Of a stretch of DNA of 40,249 nt, positions 1-12,019 are shown piece after piece (position 1 is the first letter of the stretch; every line of letters starts with the position of its first letter). The notes beneath the pieces are model-generated. The model searched no databases, was not told where the DNA came from, and was given only the letters and a program-made list of their open reading frames with translations. The DNA is from Phoronis australis (lineage: Eukaryota > Phoronida > Phoronidae): NCBI GenBank assembly GCA_002633005.1, contig NMRA01000844.1:1-40249 (forward strand). The letters run 5' to 3'. Position numbers and translations under genes: made by a program.

Positions 1-3000
1 GCGCCATATGTATGCCAAGTACGGTACCCAAGCCGGTTAAGCGACAAGACTGACATGCGCAAGTTGTGAAAAACCGGTAAAGATTTATTTCAGTATAAAT
101 TGATTAGATTTTTTCATTATGTGAAATATACACGTAAAAGCTTCAACCGTTAAAAATATCAAAGGTCGGAAACTTAGAAACAGTCCATCCGGAAACATAA
201 AATTTGAAACATTCCCTAAACAGTTGTGAAGCGGTGTGTCGTTTTTCCTTCGATGGTTTCTTCGTCTATTTTCGTGTCTTATCTTTTGGACTGTAACAGT
301 AATAGAAACAATTCCCTGTGTTGATCACACTATTTGAAAATAACGTTGGGAACTGCTGAATTTGGTGTAAGGGCTGTATCCCAAAGGGGCAGATTTTACG
401 CGGAGACCGGCAGCGACAGAGAGTTGAACGCCGCCTGCGGGTGAGAAGACGGTCGTCTCAGTAAAAACACATTATCGATATTTGGTTGCAATTCCCGTCC
501 TTAGCCCTCAGTGTACATATACTGCATGTATTCATAAGAAAACGTTTTCCTTCAGTTGGACTTGAATTAGATTTTTGGTTGATTTTAACGGCCGGGGGCG
601 CTACTTAACTTGACCTACATGCATTTATGATGACCCACTTTGAAACTTCGGCGAGGCCCAAAAATAGACGCCTGATCACCGTGGTCGACATTTTTATCGA
701 TCGGAGCAGTAAAACTATCTTTTAAGTAACGGCGCCCTCCATCAATGTTTTGGGTAACCCAAATGATTGAGCCTAATCAAATTTGACGTTGTACACGCGC
801 CTTTAATCCACCAGCAGCTAGACTGCACACCAATATTGAAATATTGCTTCTACCGTTGAATACGGCTTCTACAGTGGTGTAGGGTTTGGCTGTACTTTCT
901 CGTATTTCACGGTTGATAATGTCACGCATACAACTTCCTAATTTCCACATATGTAAAATAAAGCAATGTGACCCGGTAACCCAGGCATTGGTTAAACGGT
1001 TTTACAAGTCATTTTACAGAACATTTCCAGATGATTTGGCTGAAATTCTCACGAATTGCTGCCTGTAAGGTTTTGCCGGCTTAGTCGAAAAGGCAATCAC
1101 TGAAATTTAGACACTTAGACATTTTGGAGAATGTTTCCTTTATACTACATAGGAATATACAGTCATCAAACCCTTTCGTCGTTATAATTTTATAAAACCT
1201 AGTATCCGTTTACTTATTATAAACTGGCAAGACGATCAGCTGTCAAGGGGCCGCTCTCCGGAGCGCCATTAAATTACTGCATTCCCGAAGTTTTTATTCT
1301 GGACTTGTAGGAGAGCTTACTTTTGGTCAGTGTTATTTCACCCTCTAGGTTTTGTACAATAATAAGTTCAAAGGGCCCTTACCTCTACCTCGACTAGTTC
1401 TACTGGAATTTCAATCACCTAAGCCTGGGCAATCCGAAGCTGGAGGTCGAAGTACATGTACGCACTTGTGCGGACCCATTTTCCAGAAAGGTGATTGGAA
1501 TTGTCGACTTCAGGTTACACTAAGGGATATTAATTTCATCGATAGGCATACGTTTTCTCACGAAAAAGCACGTAGGGGGTGCCGATATGCCTCAAGAAAA
1601 TGTCATAATGCTTAATCGTCGTGAGAGCCCTTCCAGAAGTTGGTATATGGTGCGACTCGGGAAGATCTGGGGTCTACAGAAAACCACAGTTCAACTGTGA
1701 GTCTACACCAATGTGATAAACGAGAGTAGTTCTACTTCCTGCGTCAGCTGCTGGTATGCTTATCTCTTTTATGACGCACAATGTGTGACTGGGCAAAGCG
1801 TTTTCAAAATAATGTGGATAAATCAGTGGAGTGTGAGACCCTCGAGGTCCCTGTCAAGTCCTCACGGCAATATTACGTTATGTTTTTTTAGGTGATACGC
1901 TACGTTTTTTATCTTTGGTTGTACTTTTCCTTATACCTAATTCACCTTAGGGTGTTGAACTTGTAATTTGTACAAATTGAAACTGTACAGTCTCAAAATT
2001 CAAACCATTGTATCGTAGACTGTGTTGTAAAATAACACGACGACCGCAATATATGTATATGTATAGGCGGATCAAGAGCTTTAAAAAGGCGTTCGCAATA
2101 TTAATTTTTGTTCCTATCAATGTACCCCTGGAATCAAATAGAAGATGTTTGTCAATAAAAATAACACACTTCAATCCGATTCAGGCCATCGAGAAGCAGG
2201 ACAACAAAGATGTTCACACTTACAGAAACAACACATTGAGATAGGCAAACCATTCCAAAGAATAAAAGTTTCGATTCATTTTAAAATATCACCATCACGC
2301 ACTAACAACACGTGACCTACATGTAAATGGGAAACATCTAGCTGGAACAACACGTGACCTAAATGGGAAACATCTAGCTGGAACAACACGTGACCTAAGT
2401 GGGAAACATCTAGCTGGAACAAAGTTACTCTACTGAACTGGTACATGCACTCGACGTCAGCAAAAGTCAGATTGCAATCAATTTCAATTTAATGTCTCTA
2501 TTCAATTGAATCAGGCTTTTACTGCCACGCAGTTCTGATAATACATGTAGTACATATTTATTGACAACACCACCCAAATATTAAATAGAGTTTATGACAA
2601 AGATAAATGGTCAAAAACTCTACCTGCCTGTCTTGCATGCGGCATACCCAGGTATTAATTAATGCCCTCTAAGTAACAGAAGGTTATTGTGTTTTACAAA
2701 TAAATAAGACAGACTGTAAACATGATGGTTATTCCAAAGGAGGACAGATTCAGATCGCAACAGCTAGTCAAGCTACATGACATTTGTCCCATCTCTTGAA
2801 ATCAGCAGAAGCAATCCGTCTACATTCCCAATATTTTAGCATCGTGGGGCGTAACATTCTTAGGGCACCCCTTCCTTTCTCTCCTGGACCTGGCTACATT
2901 AGTGAAGTGGTGTCCACTAGGTTAAAATGCACTACTTTGAATTGTGTAGTCACTTTTTGTTTCTTCGTTGAAACAGGACAACACGATATCGTGGGGAGAA

Positions 3001-3089
3001 AAAGGTCATTAAACTCCTAGAAAAAAAGAAGCAAAGTCAAATAAAAGAGAACAGAACACCTCAATTTAAGTTGGTATCTTAGCGACCAA
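1..3089. other. No gene recognised
   Basis: Only chance-length open frames without motifs are seen, plus the minisatellite at 2304-2422. Confidence 0.5.
2304..2422. repeat. 36-bp minisatellite, three units, with CACGTG in each
   Basis: Three tandem copies of a 36-bp unit, each starting acaacacgtgacct and ending with gggaaacatctagctgg. The first unit carries a short insertion (catgta). Each copy contains the E-box palindrome CACGTG. Copies differ at only one or two positions outside the insertion, so the array is young or homogenised. Confidence 0.9.
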
Positions 3090-3125
3090 ATGAAGAAGAA
3101 CATTTATTTAGTGTTTCTGTGGTCG
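3090..3125 (+). CDS. Possible signal-peptide exon of the astacin gene
   Basis: An ATG opens a 12-codon stretch reading MKKNIYLVFLWS, a short basic N-terminus followed by a hydrophobic core, as in a signal peptide. It ends in phase 0 before GTTTCT, a weak splice donor. The next recognised exon (6144) starts in phase 0 with TAQISGMW, which would complete a plausible hydrophobic region and cleavage site. The link would need a 3.0-kb intron and a non-optimal donor, and short signal-like stretches occur by chance. Treat it as a candidate only; the true first exon may lie elsewhere or outside the window. Confidence 0.25.
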
Positions 3126-3468
3126 GTTTCTCCCCTACAAAACCAATTTATTTAAGTTTTATGTTTTATACCTCGAAAGACCAAAAAACCGTTGATTCCG
3201 AGTCTAATCTTTGTACTGGAAATCAATTTTTATTTTTGACGTTTTCGGCTATACCTTAATACAAGCTAAAGATAACTGTTAAGACTAATTCTGTGCTCGA
3301 GATTTCCTAAAAATTTTAGTTTGCGCTTGATTAACGTAGCATTAAAACTACGATTGTTTTACTCGAAATCAGATGTTGTTTCTTGAGTTCTATCTCGTCA
3401 AGTGCGAAAATTCTATAAAAACTTGTAAACGTAAAATATAACTTACTTGAGCTAAGGAGTCATAAAAA

Positions 3469-3513
3469 TTATAAACACATTCTAAACACATTATAAACAC
3501 ATTCTAAACACAT
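3469..3513. repeat. Short tandem repeat, 22-bp unit of two 11-mers
   Basis: Two copies of a 22-bp unit made of ataaacacatt and ctaaacacatt. It is a simple local duplication with no evident function. Confidence 0.75.
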
Positions 3514-4099
3514 GCTGGGTTTGCATTCAAACAAGTGGCAACAATAATTTCGAATTCAATTTACAGCGCAAAAATTAAACCCCGGTCTGTTTCGAAAACC
3601 AATACATCACATTAAAAAAGATCGAAAGAAATTCGGCCAAATAATTTCAGCCAATATGACGTAATGTTGGGAAATGATATCGACCCATTTCAGCTGACCT
3701 TTTCTAGTTGAAAGTTTAGACAACTAAATACTAGCACATGAACACTTAGTTTTTTAAAAATGCTCAGACTATAACCATCTACAATTTTCTTTGTCACGAA
3801 TTCACCGGCCTTTGAAAAATGAGCTTGGTTAGCTTCTGACTCACACTGCCAGTGTGAAATGATACAGTGTCTAACACCATTCATTCATGTATCATAGTAC
3901 TCGCCCACCAACAACTCAAAGAAGTCTTTGTCAGTTCCATAGTGTTTTTGTAGCATTGTTCTTCGCGTGAATTATGTGGCTGTTGCCACATTCTCTTTCA
4001 TGCTATACATATTTTCTGCAAACAGCAGATTCAATTGGCAAACAAAATATGCATGCCTCTTCGCAAGATCTTTTCGGCACAGATCACTGTGTGTATAAC

Positions 4100-4970
4100 T
4101 CCAGGGGGTTAGCACCATAAGTCCGTTGTTTTCCATCAGCTTAAGCAAGAGATAAAACTATTCAGTTGACTGGGGGTTTCCAGCAATTCCACCATGGCAC
4201 GATTGCAATAACTTTAAGAACAATAGATCCACAACATTCTCGGTGACACTGAGCTGCTCAGATGTCGCATGATCCTGCTCACTGATGCTGAATGGTGTTG
4301 GGAGCTCTTCATCTTGATGAACAACAACCCCGTGAAAAACAATATAACAATGAATGAGCCGGATGGAATAATTGTCATAAAAAGTAAATGCTCGGCGGTG
4401 AGACGCACTCGAGGCAGCAAACGGTTGACCAGTTTACACATTGTGCTGAATAACAGCTCAATCTCAATGCCATTTGGACTCGAAAAAGGTTGAAAGTGTA
4501 ACTGTTGCCACGTTATAGCAAAATTTAGACAGGTATATTCGACATTGCACTTACCTAAAGAACTGCAGCAGTCCAAATCCGTAGCGCACACAAATTCCGG
4601 CCAATATCCAATGCAGAAGAGTGCTTGGAACGCAAACCGCTTTCAGAACCTGACTCCAACAAAATCTCACCAGGCTTGCTTCGTAGAGCACCTTGCACCC
4701 AATTTTCCACAAATAATCATCTTTAGGAAACATGCAACAAGAAATACCAAAGCGTAAACAATTCACATAGAAAATTAGTTAAACGACTACTGATACAGCA
4801 AAAATGTACTGGCAGAATGAATCCTTTCAAGATTACTAAACATTAGTTCAGGAAGGACTTTTTGTTTATTTATTCCCAAAAGTGTCTCATAAACTGCAGT
4901 AAACAGTGTTACAGTCTCACTGACAGTAGATTGTGTGGCCATCATAAGCCTTGGGCAAACGAACGAAGGA
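4100..4970 (-). other. Possible minus-strand multi-exon gene, unidentified
   Basis: Read on the minus strand, three blocks look protein-like. The block at 4970-4810 is stop-free (ATQSTVSETVTLF, then LGINKQKVLPELMFSNLERI) and ends at a GTACAT donor. The block at about 4745-4556 starts after cctaaag and ends at a consensus AG|GTAAGT, reading DYLWKIGCKVLYEASL, then a hydrophobic stretch. The block at about 4480-4400 reads NGIEIELLFSTMCKLVNRLLPR before GTGCGT. A further frame at 4310-4150 is open to a stop (ELPTPFSISEQDH...). I do not recognise the protein, the phases of the last junction do not agree, and part of this could be chance open frame. It lies in the intron upstream of the astacin propeptide exons, on the opposite strand. 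Confidence 0.25.
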
Positions 4971-6143
4971 CTGCTCGAACAAAATATTTGATTACAGTTG
5001 CATTTCTCCTAGTTAGTTGGAAGGAATGAAAGAGATAGACGGCCTTCTAATGTGTCCTTCTATGCATGAAAGTGTACTTATAGCATCGTTCTTTCGATGG
5101 TTTAATCAATGTGAGGCGCAAATTGCAGACACGCTTCCAACATACATGTATGAAGGCCCTGTGGCGGTGTCACCGTCTCTACTACTAAATACAGGCTGTG
5201 GCACTGTCTAAAACAACAAAAGAGGCGGGTGTTTTTTTGTAAGGTAGAGTGAAATTACTTCAATACAACAATGTTACAATGGTTAAATGTGCCATGACAT
5301 AAACAAATATGTATATGGAGGCATGCTGTACTGTGAAATGTGAATTAAATTCAAAGGGCAACGAGGAACTAACAGTTTACCCCTGGACAGGCTCAAATAC
5401 ATTACACAGCCTCAAATTGCACAGTCAGAGTGAACCGGACACTGCACAATTAGGGATCAACGGTCATGTAAATAATTTATATTGTCAATATTCAATCACA
5501 GAGACGCACATCAAACACGAACAATGAAATATTCTTCAGAATAGCTACCTCTAATTGTGGTGTTTTGCCCTGAAATCGAGGTGCGCGAATGTTTCCACAA
5601 TTGTTGACAGGAAGTTAACTATTTAGAGCACACGTCAAGTAGATGTCTGTTATAAAAATAGTACATTTTTCAGCCGTGTACGTGAAATTGATGGCCTCTG
5701 TGAATTTTTGAATATTGAATTCGAAAACAGAATGGCCGCCATGTTGCCCATCTTGAATCCAATCTCAACGAAAAACAATGGGCTTCGAAACATTCAGGAG
5801 TTTGAAGTCCGTGCTAATCGGATTACAACTGGGGCCTGTAGACTGAAACCAAAAAAAATAATACCAAGAAACGCAACTAAGGCGTATTTTCTGTTGTGAT
5901 ACTTGATAAGTGAACGATCTATATCAGACTTGGTCGTACCTCCAACACTAAGGTCAGTCTCCTAAAGTACCACTCTGGAGCCAGTATGCAGTATTGTATT
6001 TCTTCATTTCTGGAACTCAAATAATTTCATTTAATTGCCCTTAATTGAAAGGCTAAACAAAATATTAAAACCGTCTATTATGTTTGAGTTCAGTTTGCCT
6101 TGCATTGTACGATTGAAGCATTAGTTTACACAACTTTCTTCAG

Positions 6144-6273
6144 ACGGCCCAGATATCGGGAATGTGGTTTAACAAGACTGCAGAACTTGACGACATTCTT
6201 AAACGAGAGGAGAAGGGAATCGCTGGGGTTTCAATTGATCAACGATTCGAAAAAATGCTGTTGGATTCCGCGG
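6144..6273 (+). CDS. Astacin metalloprotease, propeptide exon
   Basis: This exon is open through 43 codons plus one base. It follows a pyrimidine-rich acceptor (tttcttcag) and ends before GTAAGC. It encodes a hydrophilic, charged stretch (WFNKTAELDDILKREEKG, then IDQRFEKMLLDSA) typical of a protease prodomain. It starts in phase 0 and ends in phase 1, exactly what the next exon (7243) needs; the split codon gives Ala. I infer that it belongs to the astacin gene from phase agreement, order and spacing, since this part of the propeptide has no strong family motif. An NKT sequence could be an N-glycosylation site. An alternative is an exon of an unrelated gene, which is less likely given the fit. 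Confidence 0.7.
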
Positions 6274-6496
6274 GTAAGCATATCGATATACATAACTGTT
6301 GATCACACGAGTGTTTGAGATTGAGTGTTAGTAACGCAGACAGATCTGGGTCCGACATTTTTAAGAAAAGGTGGCTTCGTATTCTTTAGTTCGACAGGAA
6401 TGGGGTATGACCCTTGTGCACACTTGCGCAATAAACGGATCCTGTCAATTGTTAATGGATGTTTCACTACTAGCCATCTGTAATATACATACACTG

Positions 6497-6540
6497 TACA
6501 CACACACACACACATATATATATTTATGTATGTGTGTACA
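6497..6540. repeat. CA/TA microsatellite, left flank of hairpin
   Basis: A (CA)n run passes into (TA)n and then into a TG-rich stretch, ending exactly where the long hairpin begins. Confidence 0.85.
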
Positions 6541-6763
6541 GGAAATCCTACTGGATTCCTACAGGAATCCTATAGGACTTCCTTTAGGATGCAATAGGAA
6601 ATCCTATAGTAATTCTGTAGGATTCTCTAGGAATCATATAGGATATTGGACCAATTGGATTCCTATACAATTCCTAGAGAATCCTACAGAATTACTATAG
6701 GATTTCCTATTGCATCCTAAAGGAAGTCCTATAGGAACCCTGTAGGAATCCAGTAGGATTTCC
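6541..6763. repeat. Long near-perfect inverted repeat (hairpin), about 105-bp arms
   Basis: The left arm (6541-6643) and the reverse complement of the right arm (6661-6763) agree at about 96% by eye, with only four or so differences, around a centre near 6652. The arms are built from palindromic TCCTATAGGA-like decamers and relatives such as GGATTCC, GGAATCC and GGAAATCC. More imperfect units continue to about 6833. Single-stranded DNA or RNA here would fold into a very stable stem. Microsatellites lie on both sides. It lies in the astacin intron region between 6273 and 7243. It codes for nothing; open frames through it are by-products of the repeats. Confidence 0.93.
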
Positions 6764-6842
6764 TATTGGACCTTTTAGGATTTCCTATTGGATCCTATAG
6801 GAATTCCTATGGGATCCTGTATTGAGTAATTTTGTATGGGCC

Positions 6843-6863
6843 TGTGTATGTGTCTGTGCATGC

Positions 6864-6905
<42 letters not shown>
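6843..6905. repeat. TG/TA microsatellite, right flank of hairpin
   Basis: TG-rich sequence passes into a (TA)n run of more than ten units. It mirrors the CA/TA tract on the other side of the hairpin, so the whole 6497-6905 block is roughly palindromic. Confidence 0.85.
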
Positions 6906-7242
6906 TAAATAAATATAAATAAGTGTATACGCACATATATTCTATTGGTGAAAGTATTGTAAAACATGTGCGCTACACTTCAATTGGGTTTTCAAAACAT
7001 GTTATCTATTTTCGATGGTCTTCAAGCTTAAGGTTGCCCTTGCAGGGGAAAAATTACTAACAAAACGAACAGTGATAGCAATCCCATTAGTGAGCAAACA
7101 AACTTTACCCACTAATCACTTCAGCGTTCTCCACTTTCCTGGATATGGTAGGAAGCTGGGTTGTGAAGTCTTAGGAGTTATTGCTGGTCTGAGTAAGTAA
7201 TAGCGTGTTCACGTTTAGTACATGTACACGAAACTATTACAG

Positions 7243-7372
7243 CTAGACTAACGGATCAAGAAAACCGGCATGGCAACGCAGAGAACACAAGGGCGGTGTT
7301 GGTGGAGAACGACATTTTGGTTACACCAGAGGAATACGTCGCTGTCTACATGGACTTCCCAGAGATAAATGG
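7243..7372 (+). CDS. Astacin metalloprotease, propeptide exon with aspartate-switch region
   Basis: The exon lies between acceptor ttacag and donor GTCAGT. It enters in phase 1 and leaves in phase 2 (2 + 42 codons + 2 bases). It reads AVLVENDILVTPEEY near its middle, which matches the astacin prodomain segment FxGDI-x-L-T-xE. In that family the Asp of FxGD occupies the catalytic zinc in the zymogen. Here Asp is kept, but Phe is replaced by Val and Gly by Asn. The exon ends EIN plus GG, and the split codon with the next exon gives Gly, so the reading runs into the basic cleavage site. The family assignment rests on this motif and on the unambiguous catalytic exons downstream. Confidence 0.8.
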
Positions 7373-7871
7373 GTCAGTATATATGTCTTGTGCCTTTAAT
7401 CTTGGCGTGCATTCTATTCTGTTACCGTCAGTAATAACCCATTTGCCCTAAGAGTAGCTGGTTATCATGGTATCCTATAGGCTGCAGATGGCTCAAAGCA
7501 TTTTGTGCACAGTAGGCCCTGTGTGTACTCTTATCCCATTTAAGAATCCAAGGAAGGGGAAATGACACGACTTCGGTCTCCTTAAGTATTGTTTGTAAAA
7601 CACCGTTCATTCAATTTCCTGACTAAAAATCCATGCTATGAAATACTGATGATACAAATTTCTTTAAATAAAAAGTAACTCGACAAAAAAATTATCTGAA
7701 CATTCTATGGATTTAGTAGCGTTGAATTATTGATTAGTTTTAGCATTAAAATTCTTGAGCTATATCGTATAAATAGTATATTTGCATACCTGGTAAGTCT
7801 TCAAGATAGGTCATCGCAGTCCTGTAGTTGTAAAATTAGAGGTAATTAGGCGCCCAAAACCCACCCTATCA

Positions 7872-7948
7872 CCTTGAGCATTGAACCTAACTTAGGGTGC
7901 GCAGGCGCTATGCTCAAACGCCTAAATGTGTTCGGCTGCGCCTACGTG
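7872..7948 (-). repeat. 77-bp GC-rich dispersed repeat, single copy
   Basis: On the minus strand it starts cacgtaggcgcagcc and contains tgcgcaccctaagtta. It aligns along its length with two tandem units at 38654-38813, with scattered differences. No target-site duplication or internal promoter was seen. Confidence 0.7.
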
Positions 7949-8962
7949 CCCCGACGCCCCACTGCAGCACCGGGTCATTGGCTCCTGTCTCAAGCAGTCA
8001 TAATGCGTGATTAAAATAAATTACATTTTGAGTAGGATTTAAGAACAGGAAGATATTGTGCACGCTACTATTGAGTAACTAGTAAATGAGACATGTAATG
8101 ACAGTCTTAGTTGCTGCACTTGGAACACAACAAACAAGCCTTAAGAAACTGGAATCAAATGACGAAAGAAAAACATTTTCGAATGTTAGTAGTGACGCAC
8201 ATATATTAACGTAGCCTTTGTCACTATTTTATGAATTTGGAGGTTAGTCCCGAAATCAGACTCTTATAGTTGAATATTGTGTAGACATCAAACACAAGAC
8301 CATTTATTGTGATGCAATTACGACCTGCTTGGTTTTGTGTACTTCAACATTTCGAATTGTCTTATACATTTCTACCATTTTCCGTATTTTTACACCAACA
8401 CCCATTCAACTGCTGCTCATGGATTTGACAATAGGGTGTTCTTTTTACACAAGCTTTAGGAGAAGCAAGATAAGTGCAGAGTTTCAATACGATACATTTT
8501 ATGCAGACCCAATTCTCACGTGCCCGCTCATCTTATCTGCGATTGACCAATAGGGAGAACCAAATTTTAGATAACTACACTAGACCCAAAGAGTTCGAGA
8601 TTTTATACGCAAGGTAGCGCCACCCAGTGTTAACTTTAAGCTTGGAGAGTCATTCGCATGGGTGTTACAGTGTTTTTTTTCTTGAAACATTGATGTCGTG
8701 ATGACCCATTGTGTTGTTTAATTTCAATTGATATGCAATCCGTTGACTAAAAGATACACAGAAATTACCGTCGTCGCAAAATGCACCGTAACTAAAGAAT
8801 TGCATTTAGGCTTCGTCTGTTCGGCTGTCTTAAGATCCGAGCTTAAATTTGGTCTACCACCGAGGAGTCACGTTCCTGCTTCAAACGTGATAGACAGTGT
8901 AAGTCAGTTTTTCGGTAGTTTGAGTATTTTCTTTGCAGTGGATTGATATTAACACATTTCAG

Positions 8963-9051
8963 AACAAAGAGACACAAGCGAAATGCAATCCCGAACTATT
9001 ACAGATGGCCGAATGCAGAACTACCGTACAAAATTCGTCCTAACCAGTTCT
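8963..9051 (+). CDS. Astacin metalloprotease, cleavage site and mature N-terminus exon
   Basis: This 89-bp exon lies between acceptor acatttcag and donor GTGAGT. It enters in phase 2 and leaves in phase 1. It reads KRHKR then NAIPNYYRWPNAELPYKI. The RNAI junction and the motif WPNAELPY are hallmarks of the astacin catalytic domain: activation cleavage follows the basic run, the mature N-terminus is buried, and WPxxxxPY starts the first beta strand. The exon lies in the part of the scaffold before the N at 9836, while the next exon lies after it. The split codon across the 5.9-kb intron gives Ser. Confidence 0.92.
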
Positions 9052-9835
9052 GTGAGTACACTGCACGCATTTGTAGTTGAATTGAGACCTGGTAGGTATA
9101 ATGTGATGCAAACTAGAGTATGAATTTGATATCGTGTGGATTTTGAAGTCCTGTCGAACGCCTAGTACAGAAGCACAAGTTGCCAGCACGAAAGCCGAAG
9201 GCCGGTCTGTTTTTTGCTTCACTCACACCATGAACCAGTGTTTACATGTACATGTATTTAGAACAAAACAAGTAAATTGACTTGTATGGATTTCAGTCTA
9301 TAAACCTAATGCTAGGACTGTGGGTCGCCTTAGTCGAAGTTTGCCCATTCTTGAATCGTTTGGGGGGATGTTAATCAAATGTGTGTGATATTCTGAGCCA
9401 GGTCAGTGATTTCCGCATTTAGTGACTGGTCTAAACGATTAACCGCAGCATTATTAATTACCATTCTATGAAAACGGCATTGATGATTATTGCTTATTAC
9501 ATAAAATATGTAACGTAAATCAACTGGCATGCGTGGTTCTAAATGATAGATGGCGCTGTTTTTGTTTACGTAGAGACTGAAGACGCATCTAGAATAAGAG
9601 CAGTAACACGAGGACCTTGCTATAATTCAAGACTTCGCGAGATAATGCCCTGCATTTTAAAAGAGAACACGTGGTTTTGGATAAATTTTAGAGAGGTTCT
9701 GGTGTTACTGAACTCACCCCTGCCTTGTTTTCTATCTGCCTTGTTCGTGCCACAGGCAAAGGAAGGCACCCAAGGTGGATATGGCCCCCTAGTGTTCAGT
9801 GCAAAAATCCTTCAACTTGTCAATAGTCATTGTAA

Positions 9836-9836
9836 N
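9836..9836. other. Single N, likely contig join
   Basis: One undetermined base in otherwise ordinary sequence. Two other Ns in the window sit beside duplicated segments, so this too may be a join. I see no duplicated flanks here. It falls in the intron between astacin exons 8963-9051 and 14926-15122. Confidence 0.6.
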
Positions 9837-12019
9837 GAGGTAGTTTCCTGTATCTCAAATGTTCAGTGGTGTCTTTGACATAACTCACTAAAGCACAAAG
9901 CTTTTGTTTTCGGATTTTTGCAGAATAAACTCTACAGGAACATGAAGGCCCATCGAAATCTTCGCCCATTTTGTCTTTTTAAAATGCACTAGCTTCTCTC
10001 AAAACCAGTCATTACAAATATCAATTCTTACTCGTTTAATCTGAAAGACATTTATTTCCATTTAAATTAACCTGATAATGTAAAAGAAATGAAAGAATAC
10101 AAGAGAGTTACACGTACATTATATATATATCCTCAAGCTTAACCTCAACTGACTCCCTCAGTGGACAAAGGTCATTGGGTTCATGTTTGATACTAGCCCG
10201 GAATAACCCCGGAAAACAGCTTGTTTTCATTTGAAAGAGTTTAGACTTGGTTTCTATAACTATTTTAAGCAGACTTCTTGCCTAAAATTTTATTCAAATG
10301 GTCTGTAAACTCTGTTCGTCATTTCCAAACTATGAAAATAGACAGTTTTGCAAGACAATTTTCACTAAGGTGCAAAGTTGAGGCAAGATTTTTTATTGAT
10401 CAGTCCTTAAGACTAACTCTTTAACTGTATGTTCAAAACGTCACATAAGGCTACAAGGTTTTTTATGGCAGTAAGAAGGTCACAAAAATGGCCACTAAAA
10501 TTAGCCCCAAAAAGTGGTCTGTGGATTATCTCCCCTGTCTAGCACAAAACTGTCATAGTTTAATAAATGGCACAGAATTATGTACAGTATATGTTGGTTA
10601 TTTCAGCCACCAAAATATAGCTTTTGATCTAGTTTGTATGTTACTCATTTTTGTTGCTGAAAACATGCGATTTTTGTGACGTCTAATATGCCCAATTGTG
10701 CCAATTTGTGTTATCATGCTCCAGCGGCGAAATTATGGGTCATTGAGTGCACAAAATTTGGCATTTGGGTTTATGTTAGGATACCTACCCATGTACAAAA
10801 AATGAAGTTGTTTTAAATTTTGACGTATAGACTGATTTTTGAAAATCTACTGGTTTTTATATGGACTGTGTCTTAAATGAAACGCGACACAGACATGTTT
10901 AATGTCAATACCGGTGACGGTATCATTTGATTATTGGGCGCATTCTACCACTTCAGCTCCCCCATAGTGACCATTTTGGGAAAATCGTTTCCGAATGATG
11001 TTTGGAAAATCGTTGGATTGACTCCTCTGAAAGTCGGCACAAACGTATATGATGTTAAAGCGCCTACAACATAAACTTTTGGGCAAACATGACCATCTAA
11101 CTCCTATTGAATACTTAGGTCTTGATAAGGTTTTGTTACATGTACTTCACCTACACATTGATGTTAACTCGGTGAAGTAATATACTATTTGTACCTTAAT
11201 ACCTAGAATAATAGCTTTTGAGATGCACCTTAGCTACTTCTAATTCCCAGTTGATGCCTTTGTTACTTTAAAATACATTATGTGGAAGACCCTTCATTCA
11301 GCTTACAGTATCGCGGACAAAGGCATTTTTTAGTTTTGTGAAATTATCTCTTATAAAAGTGAGAAACACTGCTTTTAAGCTGTCGCCAACATTCACTTGG
11401 TAAACATTTGAGCGGCGTTTTGCGTAACAGGATCTGAAAATAGGCTTCGGAAGTCATAGAAAATGGCGTTGATGTACATCTTGATAAAAACTACATTGTA
11501 TCGTCAGCCCCGTTGGGTTCAATTGGGAATAACAATATTGCAAATTCCCAAAGATTGAGATGAACTCAAGGTATTATTGTCATGTCACAAGCTAGCCTTT
11601 TTACCATAATTCATGATTTTTCCAAAAAAGGCAGTAACAGAAAATGTGTCGAGTTTCCTAAAGCACAGTTAAACGTAACTTACAGTATCCTCAATTTTCT
11701 GCTGGTGCAGCATTAGAAATAATTTCTTGTTCACCTTGTATTTGTTTTTTTTTCTTTTTTAAAAATCACATCAATGCGCCTAAAGTACTATTGTAATAGA
11801 ACACATTTGCTTGGTCACAAAAACGTACCAATTTCTTAGCAACAGAACTTTCCTTGTATTCAAGTTACATGTACATCTATCAGCAGCCTTGCTGTAGACC
11901 AGGTGACGAATAAATTTAAGAAGGTCCAATTTATGAGCAGAATCTGCGACGTGAAACCCCCGTTTTGTTTGTGAAGCACAAAGTGATGTCTTTCCGAAGG
12001 GACCACAATACCTGCTTAA

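Noticed and set aside
6371-6967. Open frames with repeated Ile/Tyr/His or Gly/Asn/Ser-rich sequence.
   Set aside because: They come from the microsatellites and the hairpin.
7015-7193. 60-codon frame ending at GTAAGT, phase-compatible with exon 7243.
   Set aside because: The implied intron would be only 49 bp and the sequence has no signal or prodomain character; exon 6144-6273 fits better.
9543-9878. 111-codon open frame across the N.
   Set aside because: No motif or splice-site support; it lies in an intron and includes an undetermined base.
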